Origin: an uncultured Clostridium sp.
GTDB lineage: Bacteria; Bacillota; Clostridia; Lachnospirales; Lachnospiraceae
Direction: 5' to 3'
Assembly: GCA_900547035.1 (NCBI GenBank)
Contig: URFM01000058.1
Coordinates: 1-20,290, forward strand
DNA: 20,290 bases
Below the pieces are notes generated by a model that searched no databases, was not told where the DNA came from, and worked only from the letters and a program-made list of their open reading frames with translations. The translations under genes were made by a program, and so were the position numbers. Below, in pieces: positions 13,284 to 20,290 of the stretch. Numbering within the stretch: the stretch's first letter is position 1; every line of letters starts with the position of its first letter.

Positions 13284-14702
13284 ATGTATAACCCAAAAGC
13301 AAACCACGCAGAGGATTTTATCAACCACGAAGAGATCCTGGAAACCCTGGAGTATGCGGAGAAAAATAAGCATAACCGCCAGCTGGTTGACGAAATTTTA
13401 AACAAAGCCCGGCTGAGAAAGGGACTGAGCCACCGGGAGGCGGCGGTGCTTTTAGACTGCGATCTGGAGGACAAGAATCAGGAGATTTACGCCCTGGCGG
13501 AGCAGATTAAAAAGGACTTTTACGGCAACCGCATTGTTATGTTCGCCCCCCTTTACCTGTCCAACTACTGCGTAAACGGCTGCGTTTACTGCCCCTACCA
13601 CGCGAAGAACAAGCACATCGCCAGAAAGAAACTGACCCAGGAGGAAATCCGCAGGGAGGTGATCGCGCTCCAGGATATGGGGCACAAGCGTCTTGCCCTG
13701 GAGACAGGGGAGGACCCGGTGAACAACCCCATCGAGTATGTTCTGGAGAGCATCCGGACCATCTACGGCATCAAGCACAAGAACGGGGCCATCCGCCGGG
13801 TAAATGTCAACATTGCGGCTACCACCGTGGAGAACTACCGGAAGTTAAAAGAGGCGGGAATCGGGACCTATATTCTGTTTCAGGAGACCTATCACAAGGA
13901 GAGCTATCTGAAGCTCCATCCCACAGGCCCCAAGCACGATTACGACTACCACACCGAGGCTATGGACCGGGCCATGGAGGGCGGCATCGACGATGTGGGA
14001 TGCGGGGTCCTCTTCGGGCTGGAGCTGTACCGCTATGAATTTGCCGGACTGCTGATGCATGCCGAGCACCTGGAGGCGGTTTATGGGGTGGGCCCTCACA
14101 CCATCAGCGTTCCACGCATCAAACGGGCGGACGACATTGACCCCGGAGTATTTGACAACGGGATCGACGACGACACCTTTGCCAAGATTGTGGCCTGCAT
14201 CCGCATCGCGGTTCCCTATACGGGAATGATTCTTTCCACCAGAGAGAGCAAGGCCTGCAGGGAGAGGGTGCTCCACCTGGGAATTTCCCAGATTTCCGGC
14301 GGCTCCAGAACCAGCGTGGGAGGCTACGTGGAGCCAGAGCCAGAGGAGGAATGTTCCGAACAGTTTGACGTCAGCGACCAGAGGACACTGGACGAGGTGG
14401 TAAATTGGCTCATGGGCATGGGATATATTCCCAGCTTCTGTACCGCCTGTTACCGGGAGGGAAGGACCGGGGACCGGTTCATGTCCCTGTGCAAATCCGG
14501 TCAGATTCAGAACTGCTGCCTGCCCAACGCTCTGATGACCCTGAAAGAGTATCTGATGGATTACGCCTCCCCGGATACGAAAACTAAGGGGCTGGCCCTC
14601 ATTGAACAGGAGATTGAACACATTCCTAATGAAAAGGTCCGCCGGCTGGTAGCGGATCATTTGGAGGAGATTGAAAAAGGAAACCGGGATTTTCGCTTTT
14701 GA
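13284..14702 (+). CDS. hydG: [FeFe]-hydrogenase maturase HydG, tyrosine lyase
   Basis: A 472-residue radical SAM enzyme that splits tyrosine to give the CO and CN ligands of the H-cluster. The N-terminal SAM cluster is C96, C100 and C103 (NYCVNGCVYC). The C-terminal cluster motif Cx2Cx22C, which separates HydG from ThiH, is complete at C386, C389 and C412. ALETGEDP, PHTISVPRI and ISGGSRTSVGGY are typical of HydG. AAGGAAGG lies about 7 bases before the ATG. It is 73 bases from hydE with no terminator between. Confidence 0.98.
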   Translation: MYNPKANHAEDFINHEEILETLEYAEKNKHNRQLVDEILNKARLRKGLSHREAAVLLDCDLEDKNQEIYALAEQIKKDFYGNRIVMFAPLYLSNYCVNGCVYCPYHAKNKHIARKKLTQEEIRREVIALQDMGHKRLALETGEDPVNNPIEYVLESIRTIYGIKHKNGAIRRVNVNIAATTVENYRKLKEAGIGTYILFQETYHKESYLKLHPTGPKHDYDYHTEAMDRAMEGGIDDVGCGVLFGLELYRYEFAGLLMHAEHLEAVYGVGPHTISVPRIKRADDIDPGVFDNGIDDDTFAKIVACIRIAVPYTGMILSTRESKACRERVLHLGISQISGGSRTSVGGYVEPEPEEECSEQFDVSDQRTLDEVVNWLMGMGYIPSFCTACYREGRTGDRFMSLCKSGQIQNCCLPNALMTLKEYLMDYASPDTKTKGLALIEQEIEHIPNEKVRRLVADHLEEIEKGNRDFRF

Positions 14703-14730
14703 TGATTTTGAACCTTTTACATAAAGAACA

Positions 14731-14743
14731 CGGGCAGAGCCCG
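14731..14743 (+). other. Small GC hairpin between hydG and hydF
   Basis: CGGGC-AGA-GCCCG, a perfect 5-bp stem with a 3-base loop and no T run. It may be an mRNA processing or stability element inside the operon, or chance. Confidence 0.35.
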
Positions 14744-14769
14744 AAACAGACAAACGGAGGTATACAGGC

Positions 14770-16011
14770 ATGGGACTCAATCAGACGCCGTCAGCGGAAC
14801 GGCTGCATATCGGTTTTTTTGGAAAACGCAACGCGGGAAAATCCAGCGTCATGAACGCGGTGACCGGCCAGGACCTGGCGGTGGTATCGGATGTAAAGGG
14901 AACCACCACGGACCCGGTCTATAAATCCATGGAGCTTCTGCCCCTGGGACCAGTGGTGATGATGGATACTCCGGGAATCGACGACGAGGGACAGCTGGGA
15001 GATCTGAGAGTGAAAAAAAGCTACCAGGTGTTAAATAAGACCGACGGGGCGGTTCTGGTCCTGGACGCCCAGGTCTGTCCCGGGCCGGAGGATCTGGCGC
15101 TGCTAAAACGGATTCAGGATAAGAAGATTCCCTATGTGGCGGCGGTGAACAAGGCGGACGTCCTGGGGGAAGAGAAAAACGCGCCATGGCGCTGGCAAAG
15201 CATTCTGGAAGAGGCCGGCGTCCGTCCGGAGCAGATTCTCATGGTCAGCGCAGAGACAGGAGAGGGAATTTCCGACTTAAAGGAACGGCTGGCGGCAGTG
15301 ATGAAGGAGGAGGACTCCGGACGCCGGATTGTGGGGGACCTTCTGGAGCCCGGAGACCTGGCGGTGCTGGTGGTTCCAATTGACAAGGCCGCTCCCAAGG
15401 GACGTCTGATTCTCCCTCAGCAGCAGACCATCCGGGATATTTTGGATGCAGATGCCCAGGCATTGGTGGTCAAGGAAAACGGACTGAAAGAGGCGCTGGA
15501 AACGACAGGGAAAACTCCCAAGCTGGTGATTACGGACAGCCAGGCTTTCGGAAAGGTGTCAAAGGATACGCCGGAGGACATCCTTCTGACTTCTTTTTCC
15601 ATCCTTTTCGCAAGATACAAGGGAAATCTGGAGCAGGCCGTAAGGGGAGTTACGGCTCTGGACCGGCTGGAGAACGGGGATCAGGTCCTGATTAGCGAGG
15701 GCTGCTCCCACCATCGCCAGTGCGGGGACATCGGAACCGTCAAGCTTCCAACCTGGATCCGGGAATATACAGGGAAGGAGCTGGTCTTTGAATTTACCTC
15801 AGGAACGGAATTCCCCGATGACTTGACTCCATACAGCCTGATTGTCCACTGCGGCGGCTGCATGTTAAACGAGCGGGAGATGAAATACCGCCTGAGCTGC
15901 GCCCAGGACCAGCAGGTTCCCATGACCAATTACGGGATACTCATCGCCTATGTTCATGGGATTTTAAAGCGGAGCGTGCAGGTATTTCCGGAAATTTATA
16001 AACTTCTGTAG
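14770..16011 (+). CDS. hydF: [FeFe]-hydrogenase maturation GTPase/scaffold HydF
   Basis: A 413-residue protein on which the diiron subcluster is held before transfer to apo-hydrogenase. The GTPase part has the P-loop GKRNAGKSS (18-26), GTTTDP as the switch, DTPG (66-69), NKAD (127-130) and SAETG (160-164). The C-terminal FeS ligands are C312-x-H314 and H360-C361-x-x-C364, the HydF signature. GGAGG ends 9 bases before the ATG. All parts are intact, so this maturation set looks functional, unlike the regulator that follows. Confidence 0.97.
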   Translation: MGLNQTPSAERLHIGFFGKRNAGKSSVMNAVTGQDLAVVSDVKGTTTDPVYKSMELLPLGPVVMMDTPGIDDEGQLGDLRVKKSYQVLNKTDGAVLVLDAQVCPGPEDLALLKRIQDKKIPYVAAVNKADVLGEEKNAPWRWQSILEEAGVRPEQILMVSAETGEGISDLKERLAAVMKEEDSGRRIVGDLLEPGDLAVLVVPIDKAAPKGRLILPQQQTIRDILDADAQALVVKENGLKEALETTGKTPKLVITDSQAFGKVSKDTPEDILLTSFSILFARYKGNLEQAVRGVTALDRLENGDQVLISEGCSHHRQCGDIGTVKLPTWIREYTGKELVFEFTSGTEFPDDLTPYSLIVHCGGCMLNEREMKYRLSCAQDQQVPMTNYGILIAYVHGILKRSVQVFPEIYKLL

Positions 16012-16049
16012 CAGTTTTGAATCACAACAGCAGAAAAGAGAAACGAAAG

Positions 16050-17993
16050 ATGACACAGATTATAGGAGTGATTGCCTTAGACCCCTTTGCCGGGAAGGCC
16101 TACGCCAGCCAGGTGCGCCAGGTTTTCGGCTCAACCGCGCTGGTTCGGAATTACAGCATTATGGATGGCTCTGTGGGGCAGATGGACCGGTGCGACCTTT
16201 ATATGATTTCCACCGACGCCCTGGATGCCATGAAAAAGCAGGGGCATTATCTGCCGGATGGGGCTCAGGCCATGGAAATTCAGGTGACATACCGAAAAGA
16301 GGCCATTATCCGCCTTCGGGAAATTCCGAAAGGGACAACGGTGCTTTTTGTAAACCTGACGGAAACTATGGCCAGAGAGGCGGTTACCCAGCTGGAACAG
16401 CTTGGGGTAACCCATTTGAAATTTATTCTCTATGCGCCGGGGTGTCCCTTGGGAGAAATTCCCCGGATTGCGGTGACGCCGGATGAGGAGCGGTATGTCC
16501 CGGAAGGGGTAAAACAGATTATCAATCTGGGGCAGCGGACCTGCTCCGCCGACACCATGATTGAGGCGGCTATGCGTCTGGGGTTATCGGAGCTTTTGGA
16601 GGAAGAGGGGTTTCGGAATTATCAGGAATCGGTATGCGCCAATACCTACTATTTTGACCAGATGTTCAGCCGTTCCCGCCGGCTGGAATCTCAGTTCGAC
16701 ATGCTGATGGATGTACTGGACCAGGGAGTGGTGGCTGTAGATGAGAAGGGAGATATTTACGCCATCAATCCCATGGCCAGGGATATCACCCATGTTTTGG
16801 GCGATGCGGCCCTCAATCAGCAGGGTGGCCGGGTATTTCCTTATATTCCTTTTGACCAGTGCCTGAGAGACAAGAAAGAAACAGAACCCAAGGTGGTGCG
16901 TGTGGCCGGAAGCCTGGTCAGCGTCTATGTGCGGCCGGTGCTCAGAAGGGAACAGTGCGTAGGAGCCTTTGCTATTCTTCAGAAATTTAATGAAATGGAG
17001 CGCAGGCAGAATGAACTCAGGGGCCAGCTGATGAAAAAAGGCCAGGGCCACCGGGCAAAATACTGCTTTGACGATGTGATCGGTCAGTCGGAGGCTATCC
17101 GGTATACCAAGGAAATTTTGCGCAAAATGGCCAGAACGGAATCGCCGGTGCTGCTGATTGGGGAGACAGGAACGGGAAAAGAGCTGTTCGCCCATTCGGT
17201 CCACAATGCATCCAGGCGCAGCAGCCAGCCATTTGTAGCGGTTAACTGCGGGGCTATGCCGGAAAATCTGTTGGAAAGCGAATTATTCGGATATGAGGAG
17301 GGCGCTTTTACGGGAGCCAAAAAAGGAGGCAGACCCGGACTCTTTGAGTTCGCTCACCAGGGCACCCTCTTTCTGGACGAAGTGGAGGGCATGAGTCCCG
17401 CCCTTCAGGTGAAGCTTTTGAGGGTGCTCCAGGAGAGGGAAATTATGCGGGGGGAGGATATCTTTCTGATTCTGGAGCATTTCCGCCAGGAGATGGGAGG
17501 AAAATTCGCTCTGAGCCAGGAAATCCGTCAGCTCTTTCGGGAGTACCCCTGGTATGGAAATGTCCGGGAGCTTCACAATGTAGCCGAATATCTGAATTTT
17601 ACCGGCCGGGATGTGATCACAGAGCGGGAGCTTCCGCCTACTTTTCAGGGATGGAAGTCCAGGGGAAAGGACCTCTCTCCAGGCGTTATCCGGAGATTGT
17701 CCCCTCATCCGGTTTCAGGAAAAGAAAACAGGACGGGCGCCAGGCAGGTGGTGCTGGAACTTCTGTTTGAAGCCTCGCGGGACGGCCTCCCCATCGGCCG
17801 GGATGGCATTCTGAAAGAAAGCGCCGAAAGGGGACTCCATCTGACCCAGCCACAGGTCCGGACGATTTTGAAAAGCCTGGAGCAGGAAGGATGTATACTG
17901 ATTCGGCGGGGACGGGGAGGAAGTGTTATTACGGAGAAAGGAATTCAGGTTCTCCGAGAGAGGACTGAAAAAACACAGGAACCGGAAGGGTGA
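16050..17993 (+). CDS. Sigma-54 activator with internal loss in its AAA+ domain and a winged-helix C-terminus
   Basis: A 647-residue enhancer-binding protein. Residues 1-200 form a sensory region I cannot assign; about 215-320 look like a PAS domain (VLDQGVVAVDEKGDIYAINP). In the AAA+ domain Walker A is GETGTGKE (371-378), the sigma-54 loop GAFTGA is 418-423, and Walker B TLFLDE is 439-444. LQVKLLRVLQEREIMR (452-467) then runs straight into GEDIFLILEHF (468-478). In the family about 50-57 residues lie between, including sensor I (the ATN segment) and the arginine fingers (FREDLYYRL). PWYGNVREL (500-508) follows. The Fis helix-turn-helix is replaced by a probable winged helix (567-635, with RTILKSLEQEGCILIRRG). 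The ATG at 16050 has a poor ribosome site; the TTG at 16017 has none. It starts 38 bases after hydF, so it is probably cotranscribed with the hyd genes. Confidence 0.88.
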   Translation: MTQIIGVIALDPFAGKAYASQVRQVFGSTALVRNYSIMDGSVGQMDRCDLYMISTDALDAMKKQGHYLPDGAQAMEIQVTYRKEAIIRLREIPKGTTVLFVNLTETMAREAVTQLEQLGVTHLKFILYAPGCPLGEIPRIAVTPDEERYVPEGVKQIINLGQRTCSADTMIEAAMRLGLSELLEEEGFRNYQESVCANTYYFDQMFSRSRRLESQFDMLMDVLDQGVVAVDEKGDIYAINPMARDITHVLGDAALNQQGGRVFPYIPFDQCLRDKKETEPKVVRVAGSLVSVYVRPVLRREQCVGAFAILQKFNEMERRQNELRGQLMKKGQGHRAKYCFDDVIGQSEAIRYTKEILRKMARTESPVLLIGETGTGKELFAHSVHNASRRSSQPFVAVNCGAMPENLLESELFGYEEGAFTGAKKGGRPGLFEFAHQGTLFLDEVEGMSPALQVKLLRVLQEREIMRGEDIFLILEHFRQEMGGKFALSQEIRQLFREYPWYGNVRELHNVAEYLNFTGRDVITERELPPTFQGWKSRGKDLSPGVIRRLSPHPVSGKENRTGARQVVLELLFEASRDGLPIGRDGILKESAERGLHLTQPQVRTILKSLEQEGCILIRRGRGGSVITEKGIQVLRERTEKTQEPEG

Positions 17994-18018
17994 ATAGGGA
18001 ATCCGGACAAAGTTCACC

Positions 18019-18087
18019 GCAAAATCGAGTTAAAACGGGTGTTTGCTGGAAATAACCAAATAAAAAAGCAAAATTAACCCGCAAACA
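18019..18087. promoter_or_regulatory. Cluster of GCAAA half-sites, candidate upstream activator sites
   Basis: GCAAAAT (18019-18025), TGTTTGC (18040-18046), GCAAAAT (18068-18074) and GCAAACA (18081-18087) give four copies of one short motif in both orientations within 69 bases. They lie about 160-225 bases before the -24 box at 18244, the usual range for sigma-54 activators, right after the activator gene. Confidence 0.45.
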
Positions 18088-18145
18088 TTCAAAAAATATG
18101 AGCCGGCAGAGTATGAAAAAATTGAAGAACAGATGAGCAATAAAG

Positions 18146-18183
18146 AAAACCATCGGAAATAGGGCTGATTCCGGTGGTTTTTT
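18146..18183 (+). terminator. Intrinsic terminator after the sigma-54 activator gene
   Basis: An 11-bp stem (AACCATCGGAA at 18148-18158 with TTCCGGTGGTT at 18169-18179, one wobble) has a 10-base loop and ends in a T run to 18183. It separates the hyd/activator transcript from the genes at 18304 onward. Confidence 0.9.
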
Positions 18184-18241
18184 GTGCTTTTCGCAAGAAA
18201 GAAAAGAAAAAATCAATATTTTTTGGAGAATATGGTAAAGC

Positions 18242-18258
18242 TTGGCATAAAAAATGCT
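18242..18258 (+). promoter_or_regulatory. Sigma-54 (-24/-12) promoter of the lyase-symporter genes
   Basis: TTGGCAT then AAAAAA then TGCT: GG at 18244-18245 and GC at 18256-18257 are exactly 12 bases apart, as sigma-54 promoters require. The predicted start is near 18269, 35 bases before the ATG at 18304. The spacing, the TGGCA core, and the activator gene just upstream support the call; no sigma-A promoter of similar quality was seen in 18184-18303. Confidence 0.82.
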
Positions 18259-18303
18259 GAATAATAAGGCAGAACATGAAACAACGGAAGGGAGAATACC
18301 AGT

Positions 18304-19473
18304 ATGAAATACAATTTTGATGAAGTGATCGACCGCAGCCAGAACCGTTCCTCCAAATATGACGAGCGGGTGAAGAAGTTCGGAACTGCCGATGTGATTC
18401 CGCTGTGGGTAGCGGATATGGATTTCCGCACCGCTCAGCCCGTCATCGACGCCTGTGTCAAGAAAGCCCAGGAGGGAATCTGGGGATATACCTCGCGGCC
18501 GGACAGTTACTTTGAGGCTGTTCAGGAGTGGGAGGTAAAACGGAACAACTGGAAGCCGGACATTTCCCTAATGAGCTGGAGCCTGGGCGTGGTTCCTGCC
18601 CTGTCGGCGATTGTGAAGCTGTTCAGTAAAGACGGAGACAAGATCATGATTCAGACGCCGGTTTACTCTGAATTCTACGATGTGGTGGAGGCCTGGGACC
18701 GTACCGTAGTGGAAAACAAGCTGGTGGAGGAGAACGGACACTGGCACATCGATTTTGACGATTTTGAAGCTAAGGCCAAGGAGTGCAACATTTTCCTTCT
18801 GTGCAATCCCCATAATCCTTTAGGACTGGTCTGGGATCCTTCCGACCTGCGCCGGATGGCGGAAATCTGTATTGCCAATGATACCCTGCTGGTTTCCGAT
18901 GAGATTCATTCCGATCTGATTTTCCATGGAAAGCATCACACTGTTACTGCCAGCATTTCTCCGGAAATCTCGGATCATATAATTACCTGTGTTTCCGCTA
19001 CCAAAACCTTCAACCTGGCCGGCCTCCAGGCAAGTACCACCATTTTCCCCAACATGGAAATGAAACGGGTTTACGATAAGTTTTGGCAGGGGATGGACAT
19101 TCACCGCAACAACGCCTTCAGCTCTGTGGCTATGGAGGCGGCCTACCGCGAGGGCAAGGAGTGGCTGGAACAGCTGCTGGAGTACATCTCAGCCAACTTT
19201 GACTATGTCTGTGACTACTGCGCCAAGTATATTCCTCAGATTAAGCCAAACTGTCCCGACGCTACCTATCTGATGTGGCTGGACTGCCGGGATTTGAATA
19301 TGACCAACGAGGAGCTGAGGGATTTCTTTATCCATAAAGCGAAATTGGGCCTGAACGAGGGATATACCTTTGGACGCAGCTTAAGCGGTTATATGCGTTT
19401 GAATGCGGCCTGCCCCCGGGCTACCCTGGAAAAAGCCATGGCCCAGCTGAAGGCAGCGGTGGACGCTCTGTAA
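18304..19473 (+). CDS. MalY/PatB-type PLP enzyme (C-S lyase or aminotransferase)
   Basis: A 389-residue fold-type I PLP enzyme. MalY/PatB features: WVADMDF (35-41), GYTSRPDSYFEAV (61-73), NPHNPLGLVW (168-177), SDEIHSDL with D199 and H202, the PLP lysine K234 in SATKTFNLAGLQ, and a C-terminal YMRLNAACPR with the carboxylate-binding Arg. Members cleave cystathionine or cysteine to pyruvate, ammonia and a thiol, or act as aminotransferases. The ribosome site AGGGAG lies about 10 bases before the ATG. It is under the sigma-54 promoter and 33 bases ahead of the symporter, which suggests catabolism of an imported amino acid or dicarboxylate. The exact substrate cannot be read from the sequence. Confidence 0.9.
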   Translation: MKYNFDEVIDRSQNRSSKYDERVKKFGTADVIPLWVADMDFRTAQPVIDACVKKAQEGIWGYTSRPDSYFEAVQEWEVKRNNWKPDISLMSWSLGVVPALSAIVKLFSKDGDKIMIQTPVYSEFYDVVEAWDRTVVENKLVEENGHWHIDFDDFEAKAKECNIFLLCNPHNPLGLVWDPSDLRRMAEICIANDTLLVSDEIHSDLIFHGKHHTVTASISPEISDHIITCVSATKTFNLAGLQASTTIFPNMEMKRVYDKFWQGMDIHRNNAFSSVAMEAAYREGKEWLEQLLEYISANFDYVCDYCAKYIPQIKPNCPDATYLMWLDCRDLNMTNEELRDFFIHKAKLGLNEGYTFGRSLSGYMRLNAACPRATLEKAMAQLKAAVDAL

Positions 19474-19506
19474 GCGTACGGTGAACGGAAAGGAGGAGTA
19501 ATTAAC

Positions 19507-20290
19507 ATGTCAACATCATCCGATATCATGAAACAGAAAACCTTTTGGCAGCAGTATGGAAGCCTGATCCTGATTTTAGGGGGCATTCTGGTGGGCGCCC
19601 TCATCGGGGCTCTTGCCCCTTCGGTGGGTACTGCCATTAAGCCCATTGGCGATATCTTCCTGAATTTGCTGTTTACCATTGTGGTTCCTTTGGTGTTTGT
19701 GTCCATTGCTTCCGCTGTAGGCAGCATGGCCAACATGAAGCGGCTGGGCCGGATTCTGGGCGGCACCATCGGCACTTTCATCTTTACCGGGGCCATTGCC
19801 TCTGTCTGCGTGCTGATTTGGGTGAACATTTTCAGCCCTTCCGCAGGCACTACCATTGAGATGACCAGTACCGAGGTGGGCGAGGCGAAAAGCGCTGCTG
19901 AGCTGATCGTAACCTCCCTGACCGTATCGGATTTTCCGGAGCTGTGGACCAAGTCCAATATGCTTCCCCTGATTATTTTTTCCATTATTTTCGGCTTCTG
20001 CGTATCCGCCTGCGGCGGCGACGAAAGCCCTATGGGTAAGCTGCTTATCAACCTGAATGATATCATTATGAAATTCGTAGGCGTGATTATGACCATCGCT
20101 CCTCTGGGACTGGGCGCTTATTTTGCCAACCTGGTGGCTACCTACGGCATGCCGTTTATCGTGGCAATCATTTCCGCGTTCGTCCTGTCCGGCGCGCCGG
20201 GCGGCGGCCTGGTGGGGGAAATGCTGATCGTCAGCATGTTCAACTTCCCCGCGGAGGCGTTCCCCATCATTGCTACCCTGGGCTTTATCT
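19507..20290 (+). CDS. Dicarboxylate/amino acid:cation symporter (DAACS), internally shortened and cut by window end
   Basis: The frame runs open from the ATG at 19507, 10 bases after AAAGGAGG, to the window end (261 codons). The N-terminal half matches a sodium- or proton-coupled glutamate/dicarboxylate transporter: LILGGILVGALIGA, then PIGDIFLNLLFTIVVPLVFVSIASAVG, then NMLPLIIFSIIFGF and FVGVIMTIAPLGLGAYFANLVATYG. That segment is followed at once (about 20142-20160) by MPFIVAIISAFVLSGAPGGGLVGEML and FPAEAFPIIATLGFI, which belong much later in the family (HP2/TM8). About 110-130 residues are absent, including the HP1 serine-rich/ATLP stretch and the TM7 MDGT motif needed for substrate and cation binding. 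Alanine codon use also shifts (GCG 1 of 18 before, 4 of 6 after). As written it should not transport. It may be a true deletion, a recombinant, or an assembly join. Confidence 0.85.
   Translation, partial: MSTSSDIMKQKTFWQQYGSLILILGGILVGALIGALAPSVGTAIKPIGDIFLNLLFTIVVPLVFVSIASAVGSMANMKRLGRILGGTIGTFIFTGAIASVCVLIWVNIFSPSAGTTIEMTSTEVGEAKSAAELIVTSLTVSDFPELWTKSNMLPLIIFSIIFGFCVSACGGDESPMGKLLINLNDIIMKFVGVIMTIAPLGLGAYFANLVATYGMPFIVAIISAFVLSGAPGGGLVGEMLIVSMFNFPAEAFPIIATLGFI

Noticed and set aside
13845..14780. Open frame of 311 codons on the minus strand
   Set aside because: It mirrors hydG, whose cluster motifs are complete; the antisense frame has no recognisable motif or ribosome site.
18130..18159. 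Nine-codon frame (MSNKENHRK) before the terminator at 18146
   Set aside because: It has no ribosome site and its end lies inside the terminator stem; probably chance.

Overview
The window reads as chromosomal DNA of an anaerobic Firmicute, most likely a Lachnospiraceae (Clostridium cluster XIVa) species. The grounds are GC-balanced genes with strong AGGAGG ribosome sites, a T-box riboswitch, Asn/Gln-tRNA made by transamidation with an archaeal-type AspRS, a full [FeFe]-hydrogenase maturation set, and a Rpn/PD-(D/E)XK protein of a type common in that family. The genus cannot be fixed from the sequence alone.

Layout. 1-407: end of a tRNA cluster (Arg-TCT cut by the window edge, His-GTG, Gln-TTG) closed by a strong terminator. 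486-2595: a standalone VOC-fold protein, a YacP/Rae1-type NYN ribonuclease (minus strand) and a Rpn-family nuclease gene lacking its 5' end (minus strand). 2700-7673: promoter, T-box leader with overlapping Glu (GAA) and Asn (AAC) codons in its specifier loop, then aspS-gatC-gatA-gatB, the tRNA-dependent transamidation operon. 7678-9743: an aspartate aminotransferase of subgroup 1c with its own extended -10 promoter, then an unknown five-helix membrane protein preceded by a 10-bp hairpin that ends exactly at its ATG. 9709-10716 (minus): a tandem GNAT acetyltransferase. 10890-11604: a small (p)ppGpp synthetase with an inverted repeat in its leader. 11789-17993: a terminator/attenuator-like hairpin, then a TM1266-family regulator, hydE, hydG, hydF and a sigma-54 activator in one run. 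18019-20290: a control region with candidate activator sites, a terminator and an exact-spacing -24/-12 promoter, followed by a MalY/PatB-type C-S lyase/aminotransferase and a dicarboxylate/amino-acid:cation symporter that runs off the end.

How the parts work together. The AspRS and GatCAB make Asn-tRNA(Asn), and probably Gln-tRNA(Gln), from misacylated tRNAs; the T-box senses the uncharged tRNAs, and a tRNA-Gln gene lies upstream. HydE, HydG and HydF build the H-cluster of [FeFe] hydrogenase; no structural hydrogenase gene is in view. The sigma-54 activator most likely drives the lyase-symporter pair through the promoter at 18242-18258.

The strongest oddity is that two genes appear to carry internal in-frame losses. 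The sigma-54 activator lacks about 50-57 residues that hold sensor I and the arginine fingers, and the symporter lacks about 110-130 residues that hold the HP1 serine-rich motif and the TM7 motif. Both need checking against reads or relatives: they may be real decay, a real variant, or assembly error. Losses are estimated from remembered family patterns, not from an alignment.
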